This document shows, piece after piece, positions 26,080 through 34,416 of a stretch of DNA of 64,000 nt. This stretch comes from JAVVHH01 sp963835135. GTDB taxonomy: Bacteria; Pseudomonadota; Alphaproteobacteria; Acetobacterales; Acetobacteraceae. The stretch spans positions 62,001 through 126,000 of the forward strand of contig CAWIEF010000006.1 of assembly GCA_963835135.1 (NCBI GenBank), given 5' to 3'. Every line of letters starts with the position of its first letter. The stretch's first letter is position 1. Under the pieces are notes generated by a model. The model was not told the origin of the DNA. It did not search any database and worked only from the letters and a program-made list of their open reading frames with translations. The translations under genes and the position numbers were made by a program.

Positions 26080-27774
26080 ATGTCAGCAGCTCAACACCAC
26101 GAGGCGGCCAAGCGCCCTGGCGGCCGGGTCCTGGCCGACGCTCTGGTCGCGCAGGGGATCGACATGGCGTTCGTCGTTCCCGGCGAAAGCTATCTGGACG
26201 TGCTGGACGGGCTGTATGACGTCGGTGACCGGGTCAAGACGGTCACCTGCCGCTTCGAGGCGGGCGCGGTAAACATGGCCGAGGCCTACGGCAAGCTGAC
26301 CGGGCGGCCGGCCGCGGCCTTCGTCACACGTGGGCCGGGAGCGTGCCACGGCGCGATCGGGGTCCACATCGCGATGCAGGACAGCACGCCGATGCTGTTG
26401 TTCGTCGGCCAGATCCCGTTCGAGGAGACCGACCGCGAGAGCTTCCAGGAGGTCGACTACCGCAAGATGTTCGGCCCGCTCGCCAAGTGGGTCACCCAGA
26501 TCGACGACGCCCGCCGTATCCCGGAACTGGTGGCCCACGCGGTCGATGTCGCGACCAGCGGCCGGCCCGGGCCGGTGGTGATCGCGCTGTCCGAAGAGAT
26601 GCAGCGCGGCCTGGTCGACGTGCCCGACCTCAAGCGGACCAAGTTGCGGCCGCCGATGCCGGACCCGCGCTCGATCGCGGAGGTTCCGGCGCTGCTGGCC
26701 AAGAGCCGCAAGCCGCTCGCGATCCTCGGCGGCTCGACCTGGACCGTGGAAGGGCGCGCCGCCATCCAGCGCTTCCTGACCGCGCGGGCCATCCCGGTCG
26801 CGGTCGGCTTCCGCCGCCAAGCCACATACGACGGCACCCTGAGCAATTTCATCGGCGATCTGGGCGTCGGCTCCGACCCGGCGCTCGTCGCCAAGGCCCG
26901 CGAGGCCGACCTGATCCTGGCAATCGGCACGCGGCTGCCGGAAGCCGTGACCCAAGGCTACACGCTATTCGACAAAGCCGGCGGCGTGCCGCTGGTGCAT
27001 GTCTATCCGGATCAGGCGGAGATCGGCCGGGTCTACCGCGTCGCGCTGGGGATCGCCGGCGACGTGAACGCCTTCGCCATCGCCGCCGCTGCCTTGGAGG
27101 CGCCCCCATCGCCCTGGGGCGATTGGACGCGTGAGTTGCGGGCGCTGCGCGAGGCGGGGCGGACGCCGCCGGAGTACGAGGGGCTCAATCTGGGCCGGGT
27201 GATGCGTGAGTTGGAGCGGTTGGCCGCGCCGGATGCGGTGTTCACCTGCGACGCGGGCAATTTCGCGACCTGGCCCGCGCGCTTCCTCAACTTCGGCGAG
27301 CACCAGCGTTTCATCGGGCCGACCAACGGCGCGATGGGATACGGCGTGCCGGCCGGGGTTGGCGCGGCGATCGCCTTTCCCGGCCGGCAGGCTATCGTGT
27401 TCGTGGGCGACGGCGGCATGCTGATGACCGGCACCGAGATCGCGACCGCCTTCCACCATGGCGTCGCGCCAATCGTCATCGTATTCAACAACGCGATGTA
27501 TGGGACGATCCGCATGTATCAGGAGCGGACCTATCCCGGCCGGGTTTCCGGCACGGCACTGACAAATCCCGACTTCGTCCAATTCATCGAGAGCTTCGGC
27601 GGCCACGGCGAGATCGTCGCGCGCGACGACGAGTTCGGCCCCGCATTCGAGCGGGCGGTGGCGAGCGGCAAGCCAGCGCTGATCGAGCTCAGGCAGAATC
27701 AGGACCAGATCACGTCCCGGGCGACGATCACCCAGTTGCGGGCGGGAACGGGATCCGTGAAGCCGCGGCCCTGA
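26080..27774 (+). CDS. Thiamine-pyrophosphate-dependent enzyme, acetolactate-synthase-like
   Basis: 564 residues from ATG 26080, with GAGGGAG as ribosome site. Three domains are visible. The N-terminal PYR domain has the catalytic Glu in CRFEAGAVNMAEAYG. The middle domain (about 195-335) is Rossmann-like. The C-terminal PP domain has the ThDP/Mg motif FVGDGGMLMTG...VFNNAMYGTIRM. It resembles the large family around IlvB, benzoylformate decarboxylase and oxalyl-CoA decarboxylase. No small regulatory subunit (ilvN) is nearby, so a biosynthetic acetolactate synthase is less likely than a catabolic 2-oxo-acid enzyme. The reaction is not fixed by sequence alone. Confidence 0.88.
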   Translation: MSAAQHHEAAKRPGGRVLADALVAQGIDMAFVVPGESYLDVLDGLYDVGDRVKTVTCRFEAGAVNMAEAYGKLTGRPAAAFVTRGPGACHGAIGVHIAMQDSTPMLLFVGQIPFEETDRESFQEVDYRKMFGPLAKWVTQIDDARRIPELVAHAVDVATSGRPGPVVIALSEEMQRGLVDVPDLKRTKLRPPMPDPRSIAEVPALLAKSRKPLAILGGSTWTVEGRAAIQRFLTARAIPVAVGFRRQATYDGTLSNFIGDLGVGSDPALVAKAREADLILAIGTRLPEAVTQGYTLFDKAGGVPLVHVYPDQAEIGRVYRVALGIAGDVNAFAIAAAALEAPPSPWGDWTRELRALREAGRTPPEYEGLNLGRVMRELERLAAPDAVFTCDAGNFATWPARFLNFGEHQRFIGPTNGAMGYGVPAGVGAAIAFPGRQAIVFVGDGGMLMTGTEIATAFHHGVAPIVIVFNNAMYGTIRMYQERTYPGRVSGTALTNPDFVQFIESFGGHGEIVARDDEFGPAFERAVASGKPALIELRQNQDQITSRATITQLRAGTGSVKPRP

Positions 27775-27833
27775 CCAGGAAACTTCGCTACCGAATCGAT
27801 CGTTAGACTCGCCTCGCTCTATGGGACGTTGCC

Positions 27834-28754
27834 ATGCCCCGTTCGTCGCGCCCTGTCTGGGAGGGCCATCTCCGGCTCTCACTCGTGACCTGCCCGGTTG
27901 CGCTGTTCAAGGCGACGTCGGAAGGGGCGGGTGTGCATTTCCACCTGCTGCATCCGGAATCGCATAACCGGGTCAAGCAGGCGTGGAAGGACCCCACCTT
28001 GCCGGAGGGTGAGCAAGAGGTGCCGCGCGGCGAGTTGCTGCACGGCTACGAGGTCGAGAAAGGCAAATACGTCATCATCGAGGACGCCGACATCAAGGCG
28101 ATCCGGCTCGAGAGCACGAAGACGATCCAGATCGAGCGTTTCGTCGATTCCGAGACGATCGACCGGGTCTATTGGGACACACCGTATTATATGGTCCCGA
28201 CCGGGCGAGCCGAGCTGATCGAGCCGTTCGCGGTCATCCGCGAGGCGATGCAGGGCGCGGGCCGGGTCGCGCTGGGCCGCGTGGTGATGACCGGGCGCGA
28301 GCGGATCGTGGCGATCGAGGTGCGTGGGGCCGGGTTCCTGCTGAGCACGCTGCATGCGCAGGACGAAGTGCGCAGCGATGCCGAGCTGTTCGACGACATC
28401 CCGCAGGCCACGCCGGACAAGCAGATGATCGACATCGCGCGGGCGATCATCGACAAGCAGGAGGGTCCGTTCGACCCGTCGCTGTTCGAAGATCGCTATG
28501 CGGAGGCGCTGCGCGCGTTGGTGGCGGAGAAGTCGGAGGGCGCGGTGATCGAGAAGCAGGACGCGCCGCCGGAGAGCAACGTCATCGACCTGATGGACGC
28601 GCTGCGGCGGAGCCTGCGCGGCGGCGGCGAGCCGAAGGCGGAAGCGCCGGCGGAGAAGCCCGCGCCGAAGAAGAAGCCGGCGGCCAAGGCGAAAGCGGAG
28701 CCGCCGCCGCCGCCCGCCGCGCCCAAGCGCCGCGCCGGCGCGCGCCGGAGCTAG
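27834..28754 (+). CDS. ku: Ku DNA end-binding protein for bacterial NHEJ
   Basis: 306 residues. The core, residues 1-255, matches bacterial Ku: VWEGHLRLSLVTCPVALF at the start, then GYEVEKGKYVIIEDADI and YWDTPYYMVPTG. The C-terminal 45 residues are a Lys/Pro/Ala-rich tail (EKPAPKKKPAAKAKAE), a known variable DNA- and LigD-interacting extension. Ku forms a homodimeric ring on double-strand ends and recruits LigD. No ligD is in this window, so the ligase must be elsewhere if the pathway works. It is a single gene, 59 bases after the TPP enzyme. Confidence 0.95.
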   Translation: MPRSSRPVWEGHLRLSLVTCPVALFKATSEGAGVHFHLLHPESHNRVKQAWKDPTLPEGEQEVPRGELLHGYEVEKGKYVIIEDADIKAIRLESTKTIQIERFVDSETIDRVYWDTPYYMVPTGRAELIEPFAVIREAMQGAGRVALGRVVMTGRERIVAIEVRGAGFLLSTLHAQDEVRSDAELFDDIPQATPDKQMIDIARAIIDKQEGPFDPSLFEDRYAEALRALVAEKSEGAVIEKQDAPPESNVIDLMDALRRSLRGGGEPKAEAPAEKPAPKKKPAAKAKAEPPPPPAAPKRRAGARRS

Positions 28755-28821
28755 CGCGGCCCGACGCCTGGCCTCCGCGGGCGGCGCGCGGTACAACGCC
28801 CTCGGCATCGAGGAAGAGACG

Positions 28822-29028
28822 ATGAAGCTGAGCGCGCGCAATCAGATCAAAGGTAAGGTCACTCAGGTCACCAAGGGCCAGACCACCGGCCATGTGCACA
28901 TCGACATCGGCAACGGCGTGATCGTGCACGCTTCGATCACCAACGAGGCCATCGACGACCTGGCGCTGAAAGTGGGCGACGAGGCGACGGCGGTGATCAA
29001 GGCGTCGGACGTGATGGTCGGCAAATGA
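28822..29028 (+). CDS. Molybdopterin/molybdate-binding protein (Mop, TOBE domain)
   Basis: 68 residues, a single TOBE/Mop domain: KLSARNQIKGKVTQV at the start, HVHIDIGNGVIVHASIT in the middle and LKVGDEATAVIKASDVMVGK at the end. These are the marks of molbindins, small oligomeric proteins that store molybdate or tungstate in the cytoplasm. Its ATGA overlap with the next gene, a secreted molybdopterin-domain protein, points to shared function in molybdenum use. Confidence 0.92.
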   Translation: MKLSARNQIKGKVTQVTKGQTTGHVHIDIGNGVIVHASITNEAIDDLALKVGDEATAVIKASDVMVGK

Positions 29029-29486
29029 GGGGTCGCCTCGCCGTCGCCCTGCTCCTGCTGCCGTTGATGGCACGCGCGCAGGCGTCTGTGGGGCGGTTCG
29101 AGATTTCCGGCCAGGTGCAGCAGCCGGCGTCGTTCACCCTCGAGAGCCTCGCGGCGCTGCCTCCGCTCGAGGTCGAGGCGGTGCGGGAGGGCGGGGTCAG
29201 GACCAACTACGTCGGGCCACTGCTCTGGCCGCTGCTCTCCGCGGCAGGGCTGGTCGACGCGCCCGGCAAGAACACGCATCTGCAGCACGTCTTCATCGCC
29301 CGTGGCGCCGACGGCTATGCGGTCGCCGTCGCGATCGGCGAGCTGGAGCCGGGCTTCGAGGACAAGAGGGTAATCATCGCCTACAAGCAGGATGGAGCGC
29401 CGCTCGCGACGCCGCGCCTGGTGATCCCGGGGGATCATAAGGCCGGCCGGGCGGTGCGGGACTTGGTGGCGATCGAGGTTCGTTAG
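29025..29486 (+). CDS. Secreted small molybdopterin-binding-domain protein
   Basis: 153 residues. A signal peptide (MRGRLAVALLLLPLMARAQA) is followed by FEISGQVQQPASFTLESLAALP. This matches the opening of the sulfite-oxidase-type molybdopterin-binding domain, and the end (LVIPGDHKAGRAVRDLVAIEV) also fits. It is less than half the length of YedY or SorA, and the expected Cys Mo-ligand after NQC is absent. It may thus bind something else or be an accessory protein. It overlaps the Mop gene by 4 bases and precedes the CNT transporter by 4. Confidence 0.8.
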   Translation: MRGRLAVALLLLPLMARAQASVGRFEISGQVQQPASFTLESLAALPPLEVEAVREGGVRTNYVGPLLWPLLSAAGLVDAPGKNTHLQHVFIARGADGYAVAVAIGELEPGFEDKRVIIAYKQDGAPLATPRLVIPGDHKAGRAVRDLVAIEVR

Positions 29487-29490
29487 GTCC

Positions 29491-30726
29491 GTGCAGGCCG
29501 TCGCCGGTTTTGCCTTGCTGCTTGGGCTGGCATGGGCGCTGAGCGAGAACCGGCGGGCGATCCCGTGGCGGACCGTGCTGGCGGGCATCGCGTTGCAGAT
29601 CGCGCTCGCCCTATTGCTGACCCGGGTCGAGGCGGCGCGCGACGTCGTGCTGCTGCTGGTGCGCGCGGCGGACGCGTTGCAGAGCGCGACTGACCAGGGT
29701 ACGGCGTTCCTGTTCGGCTATCTCGGCGGCGGTCCGCTGCCGTTCCTCGAGACGCATCCGGGCGGAGCGTTCATCCTCGCGTTCAAGATCCTGCCGCTGG
29801 TGCTGGTCATCAGCGCGATCTCGGCGCTGCTGTTCCAATGGGGCGTGCTTCAGGTGGTCACCGGCGCGTTCGCGGCCGTTCTCCGCCGCACATTGGGGAT
29901 CGACGGGCCGCTCGCGCTGGCGGCCGCGGTGCACATTTTTGTCGGCATGATCGAGGCGCCGCTGCTGGTGCGGCCCTATCTGCGCGGGATGCAGCGCGGC
30001 GAGATGTTCGCGATGATGACGTGTGGGATGGCGGGCGTGGCCGGCACGGTCATGGTCATCTACGGCGCAGTGCTGTCGCCGGTGGTGCCGAACGCCCTGG
30101 CGACCATCATCGTCGCTTCCGTCGTCTCGACCCCGGCGGCGCTGGCCGTCGGCGCGCTGATGGTGCCGTTCGCGCCGCCGGACCGCGGCCGGGCGGCCGC
30201 CCTGCACGAGGAGAACTCGGCCGCCGGCACCATCGATGCGCTGATCCGGGGCACCGCCGCCGGCGTTGCGCCGCTGATCGGCATCACCACCAGCCTCCTC
30301 GTCACGATCGCGCTGGTGGCGCTGATCAACGCCGGCATTGGACGGGTGGCCGACGGCTGGACGCTGCAATCCTTGCTGGCCGTGCCGCTGCGGCCGGTGC
30401 TGTGGCTGATCGGGATCCCATGGGAGCAGTCCGAAGCGGCGGCGGTGTTGCTCGGGACCAAGACGATCCTGAACGAGTTCGTGGCATATCTGTCGCTGGC
30501 CGGCACGGGCGGGGCCGGGCTGGACGGGCATTCACGGCTGATCATGACCTATGCGCTGTGCGGCTTCGCCAATCTCGGCAGCCTCGGCATCCTGGTCGGC
30601 GGGCTGGTGGCGATGGTGCCGGAGCGGCGGGCGGAGATCTCCGCACTCGGCGCGCGGTCGCTGGTGTCGGGGACGATCTCGACGTGCTTGAGCGGGGCAT
30701 TGGCCGGGTTGCTGGCGGGAGGATGA
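29491..30726 (+). CDS. Concentrative nucleoside transporter (CNT) family permease
   Basis: 411 residues from GTG 29491. About ten hydrophobic spans are present. The family's helical-hairpin signatures are present: GVLQVVTGAFAAVLRRTLG, AAVHIFVGMIEAPLLVRPYL and, near the end, TILNEFVAYLSL and MTYALCGFANLGSLGILVGG. CNT proteins import nucleosides with Na+ or H+. The gene lies between two molybdenum-type genes and a ModA-like gene, all tightly packed, which is an odd setting for a nucleoside carrier. The assignment to the family is firm; the solute is inferred. Confidence 0.92.
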   Translation: MQAVAGFALLLGLAWALSENRRAIPWRTVLAGIALQIALALLLTRVEAARDVVLLLVRAADALQSATDQGTAFLFGYLGGGPLPFLETHPGGAFILAFKILPLVLVISAISALLFQWGVLQVVTGAFAAVLRRTLGIDGPLALAAAVHIFVGMIEAPLLVRPYLRGMQRGEMFAMMTCGMAGVAGTVMVIYGAVLSPVVPNALATIIVASVVSTPAALAVGALMVPFAPPDRGRAAALHEENSAAGTIDALIRGTAAGVAPLIGITTSLLVTIALVALINAGIGRVADGWTLQSLLAVPLRPVLWLIGIPWEQSEAAAVLLGTKTILNEFVAYLSLAGTGGAGLDGHSRLIMTYALCGFANLGSLGILVGGLVAMVPERRAEISALGARSLVSGTISTCLSGALAGLLAGG

Positions 30727-31409
30727 CGATGCGGGTTCTGTCCACCATGGGCGTGCATGGCGTGATGCAGGTGTTCGGGCCGGAGTTCGAGGCGACGCAT
30801 GGCGTCACGCTCGAGGCCGAGTTTCTGCCGACCGTGCGGCTGCTCGAGCGCATCCGGGCCGGCGATCGCGGCGACGTCGCCATCCTGACCAGCGAGGGGG
30901 TCGACGCGCTGATCGCCGAGGGCGTCCTGGCCGGGCGGACCGATCTCGCGCGCTCGTTCATCGGCGTCGCGGTGAAGGCGGGGGCGCCGCACCCGGACAT
31001 CGGCACGGCGGACGCATTCGCGCGAGCGCTGCTTGCGGCCCGGAGCGTGGCGATGTCGAAGGCCGGGGCGAGCGGGCTGTATATGGCCGGATTACTGGAG
31101 CGGTTGGGGATCGCCGAGCCGGTGCGCGCCAAGGCGACCATCCTGGCGAGCGGCTATACGGCGTCGCTCGCAGCCTCCGGTGAGGTGGAGTTGGCGATCC
31201 AGCAGGTCAGCGAGTTGATGGTCGTCGATGGGATCGAGATCGTGGGCCGGCTGCCGTCCGAGTTGGGCGGCGAGTCCGTGTTTTCGGCCGGGCTGTTCGA
31301 CCAGGCGTCCGAAGGCCAGCGTCTCATCGACGCCCTCGCCGACCCGGCGCGCGCGCCGCTCTACCGGCGGTGCGGCCTCGAACCCATTGGCGTTGCCTCC
31401 GCAACATAG
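30723..31409 (+). CDS. ModA-like solute-binding domain protein lacking a signal peptide
   Basis: 228 residues from ATG 30723, overlapping the CNT stop. The fold is that of type II periplasmic binding proteins of the molybdate/thiosulfate group: VLSTMGVHGVMQVFGPEFEA at the start, GDVAILTSEGVDALIAEG and later ELAIQQVSELM. No hydrophobic leader is present and no upstream in-frame start would add one, so the product should stay in the cytoplasm. Such leaderless ModA-like proteins are annotated widely but their ligand is not known to me. There is no modB or modC here. Confidence 0.85.
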   Translation: MTMRVLSTMGVHGVMQVFGPEFEATHGVTLEAEFLPTVRLLERIRAGDRGDVAILTSEGVDALIAEGVLAGRTDLARSFIGVAVKAGAPHPDIGTADAFARALLAARSVAMSKAGASGLYMAGLLERLGIAEPVRAKATILASGYTASLAASGEVELAIQQVSELMVVDGIEIVGRLPSELGGESVFSAGLFDQASEGQRLIDALADPARAPLYRRCGLEPIGVASAT

Positions 31410-31441
31410 GCATACTCCGCGCAAGGCGCACGAGGAGCCAT

Positions 31442-32419
31442 ATGGGGGAACAGATTGCCGTCACGCGGGAGGTGATCCCGGCGCATCCGTGGCGATGGTC
31501 GCCGCCGCGCGACACGTGGCTGATCCGGCTGTTCGATCATAAGGGCTTCCTTGCCGCGCTCTGCCTGTTCCCCGCGGTCGCGCTGCTGGTCGTGTTCCTG
31601 ACCTATCCGCTCGGTCTCGGCGTTTATCTCGCCTTCACCGACACGCGGATCGGGCGCGCCGGCGAGTGGATCGGGCTGGAGAACTTCGATAGCCTCTGGC
31701 ACGACAGCGTCTTCTGGCTGAGCGTCACCAACACCTTGTTCTACACGGCCGTGGCGACGATCGGCAAATTCGGGCTCGGGCTGTGGCTGGCGTTGCTGCT
31801 CAACAACAATCTACCGTTTAAGTCATTGATCCGGGCGGTCGTGCTGGTGCCGTGGATCGTGCCGACGGTGCTCTCCGCCGTCGCGTTCTGGTGGATCTAC
31901 GATCCCCAGTTTTCGATCATCTCCTACGTGCTGAAGCGCTGGGGGCTGATCGGCAGCAACATCGACTTCCTGGGATCGCCCTGGCACGCGCGGCTCAGCC
32001 TGATCGTGGCGAACATCTGGCGCGGCATCCCGTTCGTGGCGATCAGCCTGCTGGCTGGGCTGCAGACCATCTCGCCGTCGCTCTACGAAGCGGCGCTGCT
32101 CGACGGGGCGTCATCCTGGCAGCGGTTCACCCGCATCACGGTGCCGATGCTGATGCCGGTGCTCTCGGTGGTGCTGACGTTCTCGGTGCTGTTCACCTTC
32201 ACCGATTTCCAGCTCGTCTACGCCATCACGCGCGGCGGCCCGGTGAACTCGACGCATCTGATGGCCACTCTCGCCTTCCAGCGCGGCATCCCCGGCGGGC
32301 AGCTCGGGGAGGGAGCGGCGATCGCGGTGGCGATGATCCCGTTCCTCGTGGCGGCGACCCTGATGAGCTATTTCGGCCTCGCCCGGCGCAAATGGCAGCA
32401 GGGAGAGGGCAATGACTAA
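31442..32419 (+). CDS. Sugar-type ABC transporter permease (MalF-like)
   Basis: 325 residues from ATG 31442, with CGAGGAG as ribosome site. Six membrane spans are visible. The EAA loop that docks the ATPase is YEAALLDGASSWQRFTRITVPML, matching carbohydrate-uptake-1 permeases. The next permease gene overlaps its last 8 bases. No cognate binding protein or ATPase gene lies beside it, so those subunits must be encoded elsewhere. Substrate unknown. Confidence 0.9.
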   Translation: MGEQIAVTREVIPAHPWRWSPPRDTWLIRLFDHKGFLAALCLFPAVALLVVFLTYPLGLGVYLAFTDTRIGRAGEWIGLENFDSLWHDSVFWLSVTNTLFYTAVATIGKFGLGLWLALLLNNNLPFKSLIRAVVLVPWIVPTVLSAVAFWWIYDPQFSIISYVLKRWGLIGSNIDFLGSPWHARLSLIVANIWRGIPFVAISLLAGLQTISPSLYEAALLDGASSWQRFTRITVPMLMPVLSVVLTFSVLFTFTDFQLVYAITRGGPVNSTHLMATLAFQRGIPGGQLGEGAAIAVAMIPFLVAATLMSYFGLARRKWQQGEGND

Positions 32420-33293
32420 CGCCGCGGCGATCAAGGAACGCCAGGGTGCGCTGAATTGGGACAGCGTTCCGCGGCGAATCATCACGCTGTGGGTGCCGCT
32501 GTTCGTGTTCGTTTTCGTGTTGTTGTTCCCGTTCTACTGGATGGCGATCACGACGTTCAAGCCGAACGACGAGCTCTACAACTACCGCGACCACAACCCG
32601 TTCTGGATCACCTCGCCGACGCTGCAGAACGTCAAGAAGCTGCTGTTCGACACCGACTACCCGCAATGGCTGCTGACGACGATGCTGGTGGCCGCGGCCG
32701 CGATGGCGCTGTCGCTGTTCTGCTCGGTGCTGGCCGCGTATGCGATCCAACGGCTACGCTTCCGCGGCAGCCAGTGGGTTGGGCTGGCGATCTACCTCGC
32801 CTACCTGGTGCCGCCCAGCATCTTGTTCATTCCACTGGCGACGATGGTGTTCCAACTCGGCCTGTTCGACAGCCCGTGGGCGTTGATCCTGACCTACCCG
32901 ACGTTCCTGATCCCGTTCTGCACCTGGCTGCTGATCGGCTACTTCAAATCGATCCCGTACGAGCTCGAGGAATGCGCGCTGATCGATGGCGCGACGCGGC
33001 TGCAGATCCTGCGGCGGATTACGCTGCCGTTGGCGGTGCCCGGGCTGATCAGCGCCGGCATCTTCGCCTTCACGCTGTCCTGGAACGAGTTCATCTACGC
33101 GCTGGCCTTCATCCAATCGTCGGAGAAGAAGACGGTGCCGGTCGCCGTCCTGACGCAACTTGTGCAGGGCGACGACTACCAGTGGGGCGCGCTAATGGCG
33201 GGGGCGTTGTTCGGGTCGCTGCCGGTGGCGCTGCTCTACTCGTTCTTTGTCGAGTACTACGTCAGCTCGCTCACCGGCGCCGTGAAGGAGTGA
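32412..33293 (+). CDS. Sugar-type ABC transporter permease (MalG-like)
   Basis: 293 residues, six spans. The EAA motif LEECALIDGATRLQILRRITLPL and the closing EYYVSSLTGAVKE are typical of MalG-type permeases. With the upstream gene it would form the heterodimeric membrane channel of a carbohydrate-uptake-1 importer. The gene ends 1 base before the convergent RRM gene. Confidence 0.9.
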   Translation: MTNAAAIKERQGALNWDSVPRRIITLWVPLFVFVFVLLFPFYWMAITTFKPNDELYNYRDHNPFWITSPTLQNVKKLLFDTDYPQWLLTTMLVAAAAMALSLFCSVLAAYAIQRLRFRGSQWVGLAIYLAYLVPPSILFIPLATMVFQLGLFDSPWALILTYPTFLIPFCTWLLIGYFKSIPYELEECALIDGATRLQILRRITLPLAVPGLISAGIFAFTLSWNEFIYALAFIQSSEKKTVPVAVLTQLVQGDDYQWGALMAGALFGSLPVALLYSFFVEYYVSSLTGAVKE

Positions 33294-33716
33294 CTAACGG
33301 AGCGTGAGGCGGCCGGTGCCCCAGCGCTCGCTGCGCTCCTGACGGATGACCTGCGCCTCGCGCGGCGGCCGGGCGAGGCTGCGCGTCTCGACCCAGGGGC
33401 CGCCTTCGCGGGCCGGGCGTGGCTTGGGTGCGGGGCGCTTGGCGACGATGCACATCGTGTCGTCGGCCCGGCGTACGTCGATCCGGCGACCGCCCGGATG
33501 CTCGGCTGACACCGCCTCGATCGCGGCCTCCACGACGCGTTCCGGCGCGAGTTCGACCAACCCGTGGCCTTGGGTCTGCCCGGTGGCCGGATCGCGGGCC
33601 AGATAAGCGCGCAGGACAATGCCGTAGGGGTCGAACAATTCCGCAAGCTGCTCGTCGGTGAAGCCGAGCGGCAGGTTGGCGACGAACACGTTGCCTTTGA
33701 CGACGTCGGGTCGCAT
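33294..33716 (-). CDS. RNA-recognition-motif (RRM) RNA-binding protein
   Basis: 140 residues from ATG 33716, preceded by AAGGAG at a good distance. Residues 9-85 form one RRM: RNP2 is NVFVANLPLGF and RNP1 is TQGHGLVEL, the latter with fewer aromatic residues than the eukaryotic consensus. The C-terminal third is Pro/Arg-rich and probably disordered. Bacterial single-RRM proteins bind single-stranded RNA, some during cold stress. Divergent from cynS. Confidence 0.85.
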   Translation of the reverse strand: MRPDVVKGNVFVANLPLGFTDEQLAELFDPYGIVLRAYLARDPATGQTQGHGLVELAPERVVEAAIEAVSAEHPGGRRIDVRRADDTMCIVAKRPAPKPRPAREGGPWVETRSLARPPREAQVIRQERSERWGTGRLTLR

Positions 33717-33909
33717 GACGCGTACTCCTTCAAAGCGGGCCGGAGTTGACGGCCCTCGATCACACAATGGGTTGCTTCATGCTGCAGCGCAACATCGTTT
33801 GCGAACGGCATGAGCATGTGTGGCTATCCCGACATGCATGGACCTGTCGGGGGCCGGTGACGTTCCTTGCAGGCCGTGCGGTCGCAACATGCTTACGGAG
33901 GCTGTCAGG

Positions 33910-34360
33910 ATGAACGAGGCGAAGACCGAGCTTGGGTTGAAGATCAAAGCGGCCAAGCGGAAGAAGGGTTGGACCTGGGCGGAGGTGGCGTCCAAGCTCG
34001 GCCAGTCGCCGGTGTGGACCACGGCGGCGTGCCTTGGACAAATGACCATGTCGGCGGAGATGGCCGAGAAGGCCGGGGTGATGTTCGACCTGACCGAAGC
34101 CGAGATCGCGTTGTTGCAGGAGGTGCCGTATCGCGGTTCGCTTGCCGACGCAGGTCCCGACCGACCCGTTGATCTATCGCTTCTACGAGTTGATCGCGGT
34201 GTATGGGACGACGTGGAAGGAACTGATCCACGAGGAGTTCGGCGACGGAATCATGAGCGCGATCGACTTCGACATGTCGCTCGAGCGTCAGCCGGACCAG
34301 AAGGGCGACCGGGTCAAGATCGGCATGTCCGGCAAGTTCCTGTCCTACAAGACCTACTGA
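33910..34360 (+). pseudogene. cynS: Cyanase interrupted by a one-base insertion
   Basis: The first frame (33910 to about 34143) gives the N-terminal helical domain TELGLKIKAAKRKKGWTWAE through EVPYRGSL. The second frame continues [15 protein letters not shown] and ends [19 protein letters not shown] at 34360. The switch is at CTTG (34141-34144), where one base is extra. The joined product would be about 150 residues, the standard cyanase length. The catalytic Arg and Glu (YRFYE) and Ser (MSAIDF) all survive in the second frame. Cyanase converts cyanate and bicarbonate to ammonia and CO2. As written the gene would make a non-catalytic N-terminal fragment. It is convergent with the FNT channel gene. 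Confidence 0.9.
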
Positions 34361-34369
34361 CGCCGCCGG

Positions 34370-34405
34370 CCTCACTTCGCCCTCCGGGGGAGCGGCGAGG
34401 TGAGG
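34370..34405. terminator. Bidirectional hairpin between cynS and the FNT gene
   Basis: CCTCACTTCGCC pairs with GGCGAGGTGAGG as a 12-bp stem with one G-U pair, enclosing a smaller CTCC/GGGG element. It lies in the 56-base gap between two convergent genes, starting 9 bases past the cynS stop. No strong U-run is present, so strength is uncertain. Confidence 0.55.
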
Positions 34406-34416
34406 GTTCGTCGGGG

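Noticed and set aside
26080..27774. Biosynthetic acetolactate synthase IlvB
   Set aside because: No ilvN or ilvC partner; only the superfamily can be claimed.
34141..34144. RF2-style programmed frameshift in cynS
   Set aside because: No in-frame stop at the site, no upstream Shine-Dalgarno-like stimulator seen; kept only as a remote option in findings.
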